A program made the position numbers and the translations under genes. The notes beneath the pieces were generated by a model. It did no database searches and was not told the origin of the DNA. It saw nothing but the letters and a program-made list of their open reading frames with translations. Source: Psychrobacillus vulpis (lineage in GTDB: Bacteria; Bacillota; Bacilli; Bacillales_A; Planococcaceae). From it: a stretch of DNA of 64,000 bases. The DNA lies in contig NZ_VDGI01000003.1 of NCBI RefSeq assembly GCF_006861825.1, positions 289,984 to 353,983 of the forward strand. Reading direction: 5' to 3'. Positions 37,048-46,016 of this stretch are shown piece after piece; within the stretch, counting starts at the first letter, position 1, and every line of letters starts with the position of its first letter.

Positions 37048-37404
37048 ATGTATCACGAAGTAGAAAAAGTCGGAGACGAAATAATCATTATTCGATTAAA
37101 AGGTGAATTAGATCATCATGGTACACATGATATTCGAAATGAAATAGTGCCAATGATCAAAAATGGTTCTATTAAAGTTATAGTTTGGAATTTAAAAGAT
37201 TTACACTTTATGGACAGCTCAGGTATTGGTCTTATTCTAGGTAGAATGAGAGAACTTGCACCTATTGATGGACAAACGATAATCGTAAATCCATCCCCAA
37301 CTATGAAGAAAATTTTTCAGTTTGCAGGTTTAAGTCCATACATTTATAACGAATCAGAAATTGAAATTATGTCAAGGTTAGGGGGAATCGTTTATGGACA
37401 ATGA
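37048..37404 (+). CDS. spoIIAA: Anti-anti-sigma factor SpoIIAA
   Basis: This 118-residue STAS-domain protein carries the phosphorylation loop FMDSSGIGLILGR with the regulatory Ser at 57/58. Unphosphorylated SpoIIAA binds SpoIIAB and frees sigma-F in the forespore. ATG 37048 follows GAGGAGG. The start at 37015 in the same frame is not supported. It overlaps spoIIAB by 11 bp. DacF, which precedes spoIIAA in B. subtilis, is not here. Confidence 0.95.
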   Translation: MYHEVEKVGDEIIIIRLKGELDHHGTHDIRNEIVPMIKNGSIKVIVWNLKDLHFMDSSGIGLILGRMRELAPIDGQTIIVNPSPTMKKIFQFAGLSPYIYNESEIEIMSRLGGIVYGQ

Positions 37405-37840
37405 GATCACATTATCTTTTATTGCAAAAGGTGAAAACGAAGCACTAGCTAGAATGGTTATGTCTAGTTTTATTGCTGCTATTGATCCTACCATTGAGGA
37501 ATTATCTGAGTTTAAAACGGTTATTTCAGAAGCTGTAACAAATGCAATTGTACATGGCTACGATGAAGATGGAATAGGTAAGATTGATATTCATGCCCAA
37601 AGGTTAGATCGGGAAATTGTTGTTTCTATCGTAGACTATGGTCGTGGAATTCGTGATGTAAAGCAAGCTCGTGAGCCGTTATTTACGACAAAACCGGATG
37701 AAGAAAGATCTGGAATGGGATTTACGATTATGGAAAGCTTTAGTGATGATGTAGACATTTATTCAATTCCTGATAGGGGGACGACTGTAACCATTACGAA
37801 GAAATTTGTACCAATTCAAGAATCATGCAGGATTGTCTAA
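37394..37840 (+). CDS. spoIIAB: Anti-sigma F factor / serine kinase SpoIIAB
   Basis: This 148-residue GHKL ATPase has the N-box EAVTNAIVHGYDED, G1 box IVDYGRGI and the G2 region RSGMGFTIMESF. It holds sigma-F inactive and phosphorylates SpoIIAA. Its reading frame begins inside spoIIAA and its stop overlaps the ATG of sigF (TAATG), so the operon is translationally coupled. Confidence 0.96.
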   Translation: MDNEITLSFIAKGENEALARMVMSSFIAAIDPTIEELSEFKTVISEAVTNAIVHGYDEDGIGKIDIHAQRLDREIVVSIVDYGRGIRDVKQAREPLFTTKPDEERSGMGFTIMESFSDDVDIYSIPDRGTTVTITKKFVPIQESCRIV

Positions 37841-38625
37841 TGATGAATAATAAGCCGACTACTTTACTTACACAAGAAAAAATGAGAGAGCTAATTGCCT
37901 TATCACAAGCAGGAGATAAACTAGCTAGACAGCAAATGATTGAAGGTAATACGAGGCTTGTTTGGTCTATTGTGCAACGATTTGCATCTAGAGGGGCAGA
38001 TCTTGAAGATTTATTTCAAATTGGCTGTATTGGTTTAATGAAGTCCGTCGACAAATTTGATCTTTGTTACGAAGTAAAGTTTTCAACGTATGCAGTACCA
38101 ATGATAATTGGAGAGATTCAACGGTTTTTAAGAGACGATGGTATGGTAAAAATCAGTCGATCTATAAGAGAGCTAAATTTTAAAATTCGTCATGCAACAG
38201 ACGATTTTTTGAAAGTGCATGAAAGACAACCAACGATATTAGAACTTGCAAGTATATTAGAAGTAACAAGAGAAGAGATTGTGATGGCTACAGATGCACT
38301 TCGAGATCCAGCATCTTTGCAAGAGCAGCTTTATGAAAATGAAAGTGGAGACGCTTTAACCTTAATGGATCAAATGAAAGACGAGAGATCGGAAAAATCT
38401 TTTGATCACATTCCTCTGAGAGAATTAGTGGAAAAATTAGAAAAAAGGGAGCAAATGATTATTTATTTGCGTTATTACCTAGACTGTACACAAAGCGATA
38501 TCGCAGAGCGATTAGGTATATCTCAAGTACAAGTATCAAGACTCGAGAAGAAAATATTAACCCAGTTGAAAACTTGGTTAGTACCTGCTGGTTTTGCGAG
38601 TAATCAAAAAGCAAAAGATGGGTGA
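37840..38625 (+). CDS. sigF: Forespore sigma factor F
   Basis: This roughly 261-residue sigma-70-family protein has region 2 (NTRLVWSIVQRFASRGADLEDLFQIGCIGLMKSVDKFD), region 3 and region 4.2 (YYLDCTQSDIAERLGISQVQVSRLEKKIL; given as domain landmarks). It drives early forespore transcription. ATG 37840 overlaps the spoIIAB stop; the upstream in-frame ATG 37825 is less likely. It overlaps spoVAF by four bases. Confidence 0.95.
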   Translation: MMNNKPTTLLTQEKMRELIALSQAGDKLARQQMIEGNTRLVWSIVQRFASRGADLEDLFQIGCIGLMKSVDKFDLCYEVKFSTYAVPMIIGEIQRFLRDDGMVKISRSIRELNFKIRHATDDFLKVHERQPTILELASILEVTREEIVMATDALRDPASLQEQLYENESGDALTLMDQMKDERSEKSFDHIPLRELVEKLEKREQMIIYLRYYLDCTQSDIAERLGISQVQVSRLEKKILTQLKTWLVPAGFASNQKAKDG

Positions 38626-40070
38626 TTGAAACGAAGTCTTTATTTTTAAATATGTCAGAAGCAGAAGAATTTTTGAAAGAAAAGTTTGGTGTCAACGAGT
38701 CATTTGATTTTGGAACGATGCATACTCATTTGTATGAATTCCCTGTATTGCTTGTCTACATAAATGGATTGGTAGATGGATTAGTGCTAACAGAATTGTT
38801 GACAAATGTGCAGGAAAATGAGTGGGAAACAGATGTAGATGAGAATCGAGTAATGGAACATTATTTTCCGTACTATTCCATCACTCAGTATGATTCAAAA
38901 GAAAAGTGGCTAGTAGCGTTACTAAGTGGTCAAGTGACCTTTATTTTGGAGAACGGATCTGTCTATACAATAGATGTTCGGTCATATCCTGGAAGACAGC
39001 CAGAAGAACCAGATAATGAAAAAGTAGTGAGAGGCTCACGTGACGGTTTTACCGAAAATATTATTCAGAATACGGCACTAATTAGAAGAAGAATTCGAGA
39101 TACTGATTTACGATTTGAATTACATCAAATATCGACCATTGGTCAAACCGATATAGCTATATCTTATATAAAAAACATCGCCAATGAAGATAATTTAAAG
39201 CAAATTCGTGACAGAATTAACCAAATCAGACATGATGGTTTTACAATGACAGATAAAGCATTGGAAGAATGGTTATTCAAGCAAGGGTTTCATCCATTGC
39301 CGTTTGTCAGATTTACAGAGCGACCAGATATTGCAGCAGCGCATTTACTGGAAGGGCATATCTTAATGATTGTTGATACATCGCCTTCTGTGATTATTGT
39401 TCCTACTACTTTGTTCCATCATCTGCAACATGCGGAAGAATATAGACAGGCACCTGCAATTGGAACAATTGTAAGATGGCTTCGTTTTTCAGGGGTGCTA
39501 TTGAGCTTATTCCTTTTGCCTTTTTGGTATTTAATGGCGAAGCATCCAGAGTATCTTCCGAAATTTTTAGATTTTTTAGGACCAAAAGAATTTGGGCATA
39601 TTCCACTTCTATTACAAATACTAATTGCAGATGTTGGGATTGAATTTCTACGTTTAGCAGCGATTCATACACCTTCACCTTTATCTACTGCAATGGGAAT
39701 AATTGCAGCTATAGTAATTGGCCAAATGGCGGTTGATGTAGGGTTATTCATTCCAGAAGTCATATTATATACGGCGCTTACGGCTATATTTACATTTGCT
39801 ATTCCATCCTATGAGCTAAGTATTTCTACAAAGATTTTTCGGACATTTATTTTACTAAGCACCGCTATTTTGGGTGTAAATGGATTTTTCATATCATTAG
39901 TATGTTTACTATGGTATGTGGGTTCTGTTAAACCTTTGAATGTTCCTTATTTATGGCCAGTATTTCCTTTCTTTCCGAAAGCTTTTTTACGCATATTAAT
40001 AAGATTTCCGATGCCTACAAATGCTCAAAGACCATTTATTACACGAGCATATGTTCGTAAAAGGTCATGA
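38622..40070 (+). CDS. spoVAF: Spore germination protein SpoVAF (GerA family)
   Basis: This 482-residue GerA-type protein has a large N-terminal cytoplasmic domain (with RRRIRDTDLRFELHQIS and YIKNIANED) and about five C-terminal transmembrane helices (from about residue 287). SpoVAF is a forespore inner-membrane protein that aids germination. The GTG start overlaps the sigF stop. In Bacillus, spoVAA to spoVAE lie between sigF and spoVAF; here they are absent and spoVAF follows sigF directly, so it may now be read from the sigF operon and any sigma-G promoter. Confidence 0.88.
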   Translation: MIETKSLFLNMSEAEEFLKEKFGVNESFDFGTMHTHLYEFPVLLVYINGLVDGLVLTELLTNVQENEWETDVDENRVMEHYFPYYSITQYDSKEKWLVALLSGQVTFILENGSVYTIDVRSYPGRQPEEPDNEKVVRGSRDGFTENIIQNTALIRRRIRDTDLRFELHQISTIGQTDIAISYIKNIANEDNLKQIRDRINQIRHDGFTMTDKALEEWLFKQGFHPLPFVRFTERPDIAAAHLLEGHILMIVDTSPSVIIVPTTLFHHLQHAEEYRQAPAIGTIVRWLRFSGVLLSLFLLPFWYLMAKHPEYLPKFLDFLGPKEFGHIPLLLQILIADVGIEFLRLAAIHTPSPLSTAMGIIAAIVIGQMAVDVGLFIPEVILYTALTAIFTFAIPSYELSISTKIFRTFILLSTAILGVNGFFISLVCLLWYVGSVKPLNVPYLWPVFPFFPKAFLRILIRFPMPTNAQRPFITRAYVRKRS

Positions 40071-40139
40071 ATACCATTGCAATTTCCTCTTTTACTGTGG
40101 TAAAGTTCATATAGGAAAAGAGGAAAAGAGGCGGGATAC

Positions 40140-41462
40140 ATGGTAATGATATCGAAACATGTGGTAAATGAAAAAGGTCATTTATTATTAGGTGGAATTG
40201 ATAGTATAGAACTAGCTAAAATCTATGGAACGCCACTATTTGTATATGACCTGTCACTTATTAGAGAACGTGCTCGTGCATTTATTAATACATTTAAACA
40301 AGAAAATGTACAAGCACAAGTTGCCTATGCAAGCAAAGCATTTTCAAGTGTTGCAATGTACCAAGTGATGAAACAAGAAAACTTATCATTAGACGTTGTT
40401 TCTGCAGGAGAACTGTATACAGCCATTAAAGCCGGGTTTCCGGTAGATCGAATTCATTTTCACGGAAATAATAAGAGTAAAGAGGAATTATTATTAGCCA
40501 TTGAACATAAAATTGGTTGTATCGTAGTAGATAATTTTTATGAAATTGAATTGCTTAAAAAGCTAGCAAAAGAGCATGATCAAAAAGTAAATATATTACT
40601 ACGTGTCACACCAGGTGTGGAAGCACATACCCATGATTATATTACAACTGGTCAACAAGATTCAAAATTTGGTTTTGATTTATTGAATGGACAAGCAGAC
40701 CGAGCATTTCATGAAGTTTTTCGAGATGAGCATATTCAATTACTCGGCTTGCATTGTCACATTGGTTCCCAAATCTTTGAAACAATTGGATTTAAAGTTG
40801 CTGCTGAAAAGCTCATAAAAAAAATGATTGAATGGTATAATGAAGAAGGATTTCAATGTACAGTTTTAAATTTAGGCGGAGGTTTTGGTATTAAATATAC
40901 CGAAGAAGACTCTCCGTTAGAACCTTCTGTATATGTAAAGGAAATGGTAGTTGTAGTAAAAGATTTAGTTTCTAAAACTAATTTTGCAATGCCAGAGATT
41001 TGGATTGAACCAGGTAGATCTCTTGTAGGTGATGCAGGCACTTCTTTATACACTGTTGGATCAGAAAAAGAAATTCCAGACATTCGCACTTATTTGGCTG
41101 TAGATGGTGGTATGTCCGATAATATTAGACCTGCTTTATATGGTGCACTATATGATGCAGTTATTGCGAATAAAATCGGAGAAAAAAACACAGAAAACTA
41201 TACTATCGCAGGAAAATGCTGTGAGTCAGGTGATAAACTGATTGAACAAATTTCATTGCCAAAAGCGGATGCGGGAGATATTTTAGCAATGTTTTGCACA
41301 GGTGCATATGGATATGCAATGGCAAGCAACTATAATCGATTGTCAAGACCAGCAGTAGTTTTTGTGGAAAATGGAAACCATCAATTGGCGGTAAGAAGAG
41401 AAACTCTAGAAGATATCGTTCATCTTGACCTTCCTTTGACATTAGAAAAGGAGGGACAATAA
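40140..41462 (+). CDS. lysA: Diaminopimelate decarboxylase
   Basis: This 440-residue fold-type III PLP enzyme makes lysine from meso-DAP. Landmarks are the PLP Lys in VAYASKAFSS, the HGNNKS and GLHCHIGSQIFE segments, GGGFGIKYTEED, EPGRSLVG and the Cys-containing CCESGD. It follows spoVAF, as in Bacillus. The length is normal. The ATG follows a purine-rich AAAGAGGCGGG. Confidence 0.96.
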   Translation: MVMISKHVVNEKGHLLLGGIDSIELAKIYGTPLFVYDLSLIRERARAFINTFKQENVQAQVAYASKAFSSVAMYQVMKQENLSLDVVSAGELYTAIKAGFPVDRIHFHGNNKSKEELLLAIEHKIGCIVVDNFYEIELLKKLAKEHDQKVNILLRVTPGVEAHTHDYITTGQQDSKFGFDLLNGQADRAFHEVFRDEHIQLLGLHCHIGSQIFETIGFKVAAEKLIKKMIEWYNEEGFQCTVLNLGGGFGIKYTEEDSPLEPSVYVKEMVVVVKDLVSKTNFAMPEIWIEPGRSLVGDAGTSLYTVGSEKEIPDIRTYLAVDGGMSDNIRPALYGALYDAVIANKIGEKNTENYTIAGKCCESGDKLIEQISLPKADAGDILAMFCTGAYGYAMASNYNRLSRPAVVFVENGNHQLAVRRETLEDIVHLDLPLTLEKEGQ

Positions 41463-41463
41463 G

Positions 41464-41565
41464 TTGAAAAAGACAAATATTATGCTCTTGCTCTTTCTAC
41501 TTTTAGTAGGTGTAATTTGGGGAGTAATTTATTGGCTCTATATCGCTCCAAATAGTAGTTTGTAA
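41464..41565 (+). CDS. Small single-span membrane peptide, 33 residues
   Basis: The ORF begins TTG 41464, eight nt after AAGGAGGG at the lysA end, and reads MKKTNIMLLLFLLLVGVI followed by WGVIYWLYIAPNSSL. It has a basic N-terminus and one hydrophobic helix (about 7-28), with a short polar tail. The excellent ribosome site and translational proximity to lysA argue for expression. I do not recognise it. Confidence 0.5.
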   Translation: MKKTNIMLLLFLLLVGVIWGVIYWLYIAPNSSL

Positions 41566-41629
41566 TTTGGATAAAACTTGTGTACGATATAAAAAGTTCT
41601 TTTTAAGAAATTAAAAGAGGGTCTAAAAT

Positions 41630-41989
41630 ATGTTACTTCGATATAAAAAAGCATTTGAAAAAATTTCGATGGGGCTTCTTTCCTTTATGCCTCAAGAAAA
41701 AGATGTGAAAAAGTTATTAGAGACGATTCATCAATATGAAACAGATCCAAATTGGCATTTGTTTCTTTGGAAAAAAGATGAAGACTTAGTTGGTATTGTT
41801 GGCGTTAGAATGAATGATACGGATGGAATAATTCAGCATATTTCCGTTAGTCCTTCCCATCGAGGAGAAGGTGTTGGAAAAGAAATGATTCAAAATTTAC
41901 AAACCATTCTACATACAACCACACTTCAACCTTCAGAGGATATAAAACCATTCTATGAAAAATGTCAAATGGAAAACGACGATTTATAG
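41630..41989 (+). CDS. ribT: GNAT-family protein RibT
   Basis: This 119-residue protein matches RibT: MLLRYKKAFEKISMGLLSFMP, then the GNAT core HISVSPSHRGEGVGKEMI and a short tail ending FYEKCQ. RibT is the last gene of the B. subtilis riboflavin operon and its acetyltransferase substrate is unknown. The ribDEAH genes are not present here, but the ribT-ypuF-scpA order is retained, so the operon has been split in this lineage. Confidence 0.87.
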   Translation: MLLRYKKAFEKISMGLLSFMPQEKDVKKLLETIHQYETDPNWHLFLWKKDEDLVGIVGVRMNDTDGIIQHISVSPSHRGEGVGKEMIQNLQTILHTTTLQPSEDIKPFYEKCQMENDDL

Positions 41990-42057
41990 AAGTCAGGAAA
42001 GCTGCCTTATACTAACTTGACTAGTAAGCTTATTGTATGAAAATCATATATCAACAG

Positions 42058-42098
42058 GAAGAAGAATGACGTTACAAACGTTCATCTCTTCTTTTTTT
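42058..42098 (+). terminator. Terminator after ribT
   Basis: GAAGAATGACGTT pairs imperfectly with AACGTTCATCTCTTC and is followed by TTTTTTT. It overlaps the end of the converging ypuF gene. Confidence 0.65.
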
Positions 42099-42578
42099 GC
42101 TTTTTTCACGTTCTTTAAGTATTTCTGATCGATCTCTAAGCATATGCTTATGAATAAGAAAATGTAAATCTGTACAATTATCAATTTTCAAATTGTTAAC
42201 TAAAGTGAGTAGATTTTTGTCTGTAATTTGAATAGTAAAAGGTTGAAATGTACTTGCATTTTTCATAAGTTTTAAGGATGTTGTTACGTCCTCTAGTAAT
42301 TTTTCATAGTTTATCGTTTCAAAAAATGGGGAATTACTTGATTCGATTAAACGGTCTATACTAGTACTCGTTGTTTTTATAGCTCCTATAAAGTTACCTC
42401 TACGCCAATGATACATTCCTGTAGAAACAAGTATTAAAGCTGTTAATGGATGAACTTTTCGTCTAGGTGCAACTTCTTTCCAATATTCTTCTAACACTTC
42501 GTGGCATTCAAAATAATCGTATGTCTCATTAAACTCTTTCAAAAATTGTACGAAATTGGGATGGAATGTAGGATGCAA
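42072..42578 (-). CDS. ypuF: DUF309 protein YpuF
   Basis: This roughly 168-residue protein has the DUF309 signature YDYFECHEVLEEYWKE and, later, LILVSTGMYHWRRGN with GA. The family is helical, with conserved acidic and His residues, and has no proven function. Its start is uncertain: GTG 42587 overlaps the ribosome site AAAGG, so TTG 42578 is preferred. It is divergent from scpA, where in B. subtilis it is co-directional. Confidence 0.85.
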   Translation of the reverse strand: MHPTFHPNFVQFLKEFNETYDYFECHEVLEEYWKEVAPRRKVHPLTALILVSTGMYHWRRGNFIGAIKTTSTSIDRLIESSNSPFFETINYEKLLEDVTTSLKLMKNASTFQPFTIQITDKNLLTLVNNLKIDNCTDLHFLIHKHMLRDRSEILKEREKSKKRRDERL

Positions 42579-42632
42579 TACAATCACCTTTCCTCTATAA
42601 TAGTGTTAAAAACCGATAATAGGTGGAGTTAT

Positions 42633-43412
42633 ATGTCGTATGAAGTGAAAACGGAGGCTTTTGAAGGGCCCCTCGATTTATTATTGCATTTAATAAATCG
42701 TTTGGAAATAGATATATATGATATTAAAATGGCTGAAATCACTTCTCAATATATGGAGCATATTCACGCAATGAGAGTTCTTGAGCTTAATGAGGCGAGT
42801 GAATATTTAGTGATGGCTGCTACTTTATTATCTATTAAAAGTAAGATGCTACTCCCAATTCATCAAGATGATGAAATGGAAGAAGATTTTGATATACAAC
42901 TAAATGACCCAAGGGATGAGTTAGTATCAAAATTAATAGAATATAAAAAGTACAAAGAAGCTGCAAGTAATTTACAAGAGATGGAGGAATCTAGCAATCT
43001 ATTTTATACAAAACCTCCAACAGACCTTAGTAATTATCAAGATAGCCAGCAGCTTGCGCTATTTGAGTTAGACGTAAATGTGTATGACATGCTAGGGGCA
43101 TTTCAAAAAATGCTTAGAAGGAAACAATTGAGTGCTCCACTCCATACACGAATTAGTAAACAAGAAGTATCGATAAAAGATCAAATGAGAACAGTTGTCT
43201 CAACCTTAAAATTAGGTGGAGGTAAATTATCTTTTTATGATCTATTTCCAACAAGAGATAAAACAACTATCGTCACAACATTTTTATCTTTACTCGAACT
43301 AATGAAGCGTCAGATTGTTCAAATAGAACAAAAAAGCAATTTTGAAGAATTATTTGTTCTATTACGAAAGGAAGTTATGGAAAGTGAATTCGACGATGAA
43401 ATTGATGAGTAA
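42633..43412 (+). CDS. scpA: Segregation and condensation protein ScpA (kleisin)
   Basis: This 259-residue kleisin begins with the diagnostic YEVKTEAFEGPLDLLLHLINRLEIDIYDI segment (described by position 2-30), which binds the SMC neck. Middle ATLLSIKSKMLLP and a C-terminal winged helix (GKLSFYDLFP...VVTTFLSLLELMK) bind the SMC cap. With Smc and ScpB it forms condensin. ATG 42633 follows GGTGGAG. It overlaps scpB. Confidence 0.95.
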   Translation: MSYEVKTEAFEGPLDLLLHLINRLEIDIYDIKMAEITSQYMEHIHAMRVLELNEASEYLVMAATLLSIKSKMLLPIHQDDEMEEDFDIQLNDPRDELVSKLIEYKKYKEAASNLQEMEESSNLFYTKPPTDLSNYQDSQQLALFELDVNVYDMLGAFQKMLRRKQLSAPLHTRISKQEVSIKDQMRTVVSTLKLGGGKLSFYDLFPTRDKTTIVTTFLSLLELMKRQIVQIEQKSNFEELFVLLRKEVMESEFDDEIDE

Positions 43413-43977
43413 AATCGAAAGTTTGCTATTTGTGAGTGGAGATGATGGGTTAACGAAGAAACAGTTAGTTTTTTTAACCGATTCAACAGAAGAGCTAGTA
43501 ACAGAAACGCTTGAAACTATGATGATAGAATATGAGAAAAATGATAATAGAGGTATTATCATAAAACAACTAGCTGAAACCTATCAGTTTGTAACTAAAA
43601 CAGAAAATGTACAATGTATACAAAAACTAGTTGAAAATCCTACTTCACAATCACTTTCTCAAGCATCACTAGAGGTACTTGCAATTATTGCATACAAACA
43701 ACCAATTACAAGAGTGGAAATAGAAGATATACGAGGAGTTAAATCTGAAAGACCAATTTATACGTTAGCTGCTAAAGGGCTTGTGCAAGAAGTTGGTCGT
43801 GCAGAAGGAACTGGAAGAGCCATTTTATATGGTACAACAACGGAATTTCTTCAATATTTCGGTCTAAAAAATATTAAAGCACTTCCACCTTTACCAGAAG
43901 AAATAGCTATAGATGAAATGGAAGATACTGATTTGTTTATGACGAAGTTTCAAGAAGCCTTTGTAACTCAGGAATAA
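43405..43977 (+). CDS. scpB: Segregation and condensation protein ScpB
   Basis: This roughly 190-residue protein has two winged-helix domains: KIESLLFVSGDDGLTKKQL at the N-terminus and the conserved SLSQASLEVLAIIAYKQPITRVEIEDIRGVKSERPI region (about 80-115), then GRAEGTGRAILYGTT. ScpB dimers bind ScpA. ATG 43405 overlaps the scpA stop (ATGAGTAA); ATG 43396 is an alternative. Neither has a strong ribosome site, so coupled translation is likely. Confidence 0.93.
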   Translation: MSKIESLLFVSGDDGLTKKQLVFLTDSTEELVTETLETMMIEYEKNDNRGIIIKQLAETYQFVTKTENVQCIQKLVENPTSQSLSQASLEVLAIIAYKQPITRVEIEDIRGVKSERPIYTLAAKGLVQEVGRAEGTGRAILYGTTTEFLQYFGLKNIKALPPLPEEIAIDEMEDTDLFMTKFQEAFVTQE

Positions 43978-44088
43978 CAATAAGGAAAGAAAATAACTAA
44001 TTGTCAGTGACAGCAACGTTTTTTATGTCGTGATTCGCACAGGAAAACTGCATTCACGTGATAACATTTAAAAAGAGGAGTATATAAT

Positions 44089-45075
44089 ATTTACAAAAAA
44101 ACAGTGCTAATTTTGTTGCTATTTCTATTTTGGCAAACGGATAATGTAGAAGCATCATCGTCCTATGTAGTCATCGATGCACATTCAGGTAGAGTACTTG
44201 AAGGGAGCAACGAACAAACGAAGCTACCAATCGCAAGCTTAACAAAAGTATGGACAGCTTTAACTGTTTTGGATGCAGTATCATTGGATGAAGAAATTAC
44301 GATTTCTGAGAAAGCTGCTACACAAGAAGGGTCTTCCTTATATTTAAAAGCTGGTGAAGTGTGGACTGTAAATTCTCTTCTTCATGGATTACTTTTGCAA
44401 TCTGGTAATGATGCGGCGTATGCACTTGCAGAATACACAGGTGGCTCTATTGAAGGGTTTGTTCAAATGATGAACGAAAAAATCCGACTTTCTGGAATGG
44501 AACATGCCAACTTTACGAATCCATCTGGACTTCACGATGACAACCATTATGCATCTGCTCTAGATATGGCGAACATGCTTCGATTTGCATTGAAAAATGA
44601 AGACTTCCGAAAAATTGCTTCTGCTAAATCTTTTATCCCAAAAGAACGTAACGTACACTGGAGAAACAAACACAAGCTTTTGCATTATTCTGAGGAAGCT
44701 ATTGCTGGCAAGACTGGTTATACAAAAAGAGCGGGTAGAACGCTAGTCACATATTTTAAAGAGGGACAGAAAGAAGTCATAATTGTAACTTTAAACAATT
44801 CAAATGATTGGAAGACACATACTGAATTAGCGGAGAAAATCTTTTCCAATTATGAATTTGTGAAAGTAGTAGAAAAAGGGAAATATAGTTTATTTAATAA
44901 AGAAGTGATCGAAGTAAAGCAGGATTACTTTTTATTAATCAATGAAACCGAAAAAAAACAATTGCAAAACGTATTACATATTCCGAGAAATAAACGGCAA
45001 GATAGTTCCTATTTATGGAATGTTTATATAAACAATGATCTCGCTTTAAAGTTTAACGTAAAAAAAATAAAATAA
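44089..45075 (+). CDS. D-alanyl-D-alanine carboxypeptidase (DacB/DacF type), probable AUU start
   Basis: This is an S11 penicillin-binding protein with SLTK (Ser50-Lys53), SGN (in LLQSGNDAAYA) and KTG (AGKTGYTKRAG). It trims peptidoglycan stem peptides, probably in spore cortex or wall. No ATG, GTG or TTG in frame is well placed: GTG 44104 lacks a ribosome site and the cationic part of the signal peptide. ATT 44089 is 8 nt after AAGAGGAG and gives MYKKTVLILLLFLFWQ, a proper signal peptide with cleavage near VEASSS. The 328-residue length is slightly short for the family. It sits between scpB and rluB, as dacB does in Bacillus. Confidence 0.85.
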   Translation: MYKKTVLILLLFLFWQTDNVEASSSYVVIDAHSGRVLEGSNEQTKLPIASLTKVWTALTVLDAVSLDEEITISEKAATQEGSSLYLKAGEVWTVNSLLHGLLLQSGNDAAYALAEYTGGSIEGFVQMMNEKIRLSGMEHANFTNPSGLHDDNHYASALDMANMLRFALKNEDFRKIASAKSFIPKERNVHWRNKHKLLHYSEEAIAGKTGYTKRAGRTLVTYFKEGQKEVIIVTLNNSNDWKTHTELAEKIFSNYEFVKVVEKGKYSLFNKEVIEVKQDYFLLINETEKKQLQNVLHIPRNKRQDSSYLWNVYINNDLALKFNVKKIK

Positions 45076-45081
45076 ATAAAA

Positions 45082-45120
45082 AGTGAGGACAGTTTTTCTA
45101 AAAAGACTGTCTTCTTTTAA
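45082..45120 (+). terminator. Terminator after the carboxypeptidase gene
   Basis: GAGGACAGTTTTT and AAAAAGACTGTCTTC form an imperfect stem followed by TTTT. Confidence 0.75.
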
Positions 45121-45182
45121 TTTGGCTTAAAGTATGACATAATTCACTCATGTTAGTGGAAAGAATGGACGAGGTGAATGTG

Positions 45183-45917
45183 TTGGAAAGATTACAAAAA
45201 GTACTTGCACATGCAGGTGTAGCATCAAGAAGAAAAGCAGAGGAATTAATCCTGCAAGGTAAAGTTAAAGTGAACGGTAAAGTAGTAAAGGAACTTGGTA
45301 CGAAAGTTTCGGATGCTGATACAGTGGAAGTGGAAGGTGTTAAATTAGAAAAAGAACAGAAGGTCTATTATCTACTCTATAAACCAAGAGGTGTCATCTC
45401 GGCTGTTTCGGATGATAAGGGAAGAAAGACGGTAACAGATATGTTGCCTCATGTGACAGAGCGTCTTTATCCGGTAGGTAGGCTAGATTATGAAACATCG
45501 GGGTTATTATTACTTACGAATGATGGCGATTTTTCGTATGCATTAACACATCCAAAATTTAAAGTTGATAAGACTTATGTGGCAAGAGTAAAAGGAATAC
45601 CATTGAAAGAGCAATTACGCCCATTAGAGAGAGGTATTGTTTTAGAAGATGGAAAAACAGCTCCTGCCCGAGTAAAGTTACTTTCATCTGAACGTAAGAC
45701 AGACAAAGCAATTATTGAAATTACTATTCATGAAGGTAAGAACAGACAAGTACGCCGTATGTTTGATGCTATTGGATTCCCAGTACAAAAGCTAAAACGT
45801 GAACGATTTGGTTTTTTAACTTTGCATGGTTTAAATGCTGGGGAATGGAGAGAACTAACGACACATGAAGTAAAACAATTAAGAGTTCTTGCCGAAACAG
45901 GCAAAATCGGAAAGTAA
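45183..45917 (+). CDS. rluB: 23S rRNA pseudouridine synthase RluB
   Basis: This 244-residue protein has an N-terminal S4 RNA-binding domain (ERLQKVLAHAGVASRRKAEE...) and an RsuA/RluB/E/F catalytic domain with the catalytic Asp in VGRLDYETSGLLLLTND and the EGKNRQVRRM motif. It isomerises a uridine in domain V of 23S rRNA. TTG 45183 is 6 nt after GAGGTG and matches Bacillus RluB; upstream in-frame starts at 45150 and 45180 are alternatives. It precedes resA, as in Bacillus. Confidence 0.94.
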   Translation: MERLQKVLAHAGVASRRKAEELILQGKVKVNGKVVKELGTKVSDADTVEVEGVKLEKEQKVYYLLYKPRGVISAVSDDKGRKTVTDMLPHVTERLYPVGRLDYETSGLLLLTNDGDFSYALTHPKFKVDKTYVARVKGIPLKEQLRPLERGIVLEDGKTAPARVKLLSSERKTDKAIIEITIHEGKNRQVRRMFDAIGFPVQKLKRERFGFLTLHGLNAGEWRELTTHEVKQLRVLAETGKIGK

Positions 45918-46016
45918 CTATCGAAAGTTCACAAACCATTCAAATGTCTCCGCTCATTTGATATGGTTATTTTGATATAATTAATCTCGGTTATGCTTGG
46001 AAATGGAGGAAAATAA

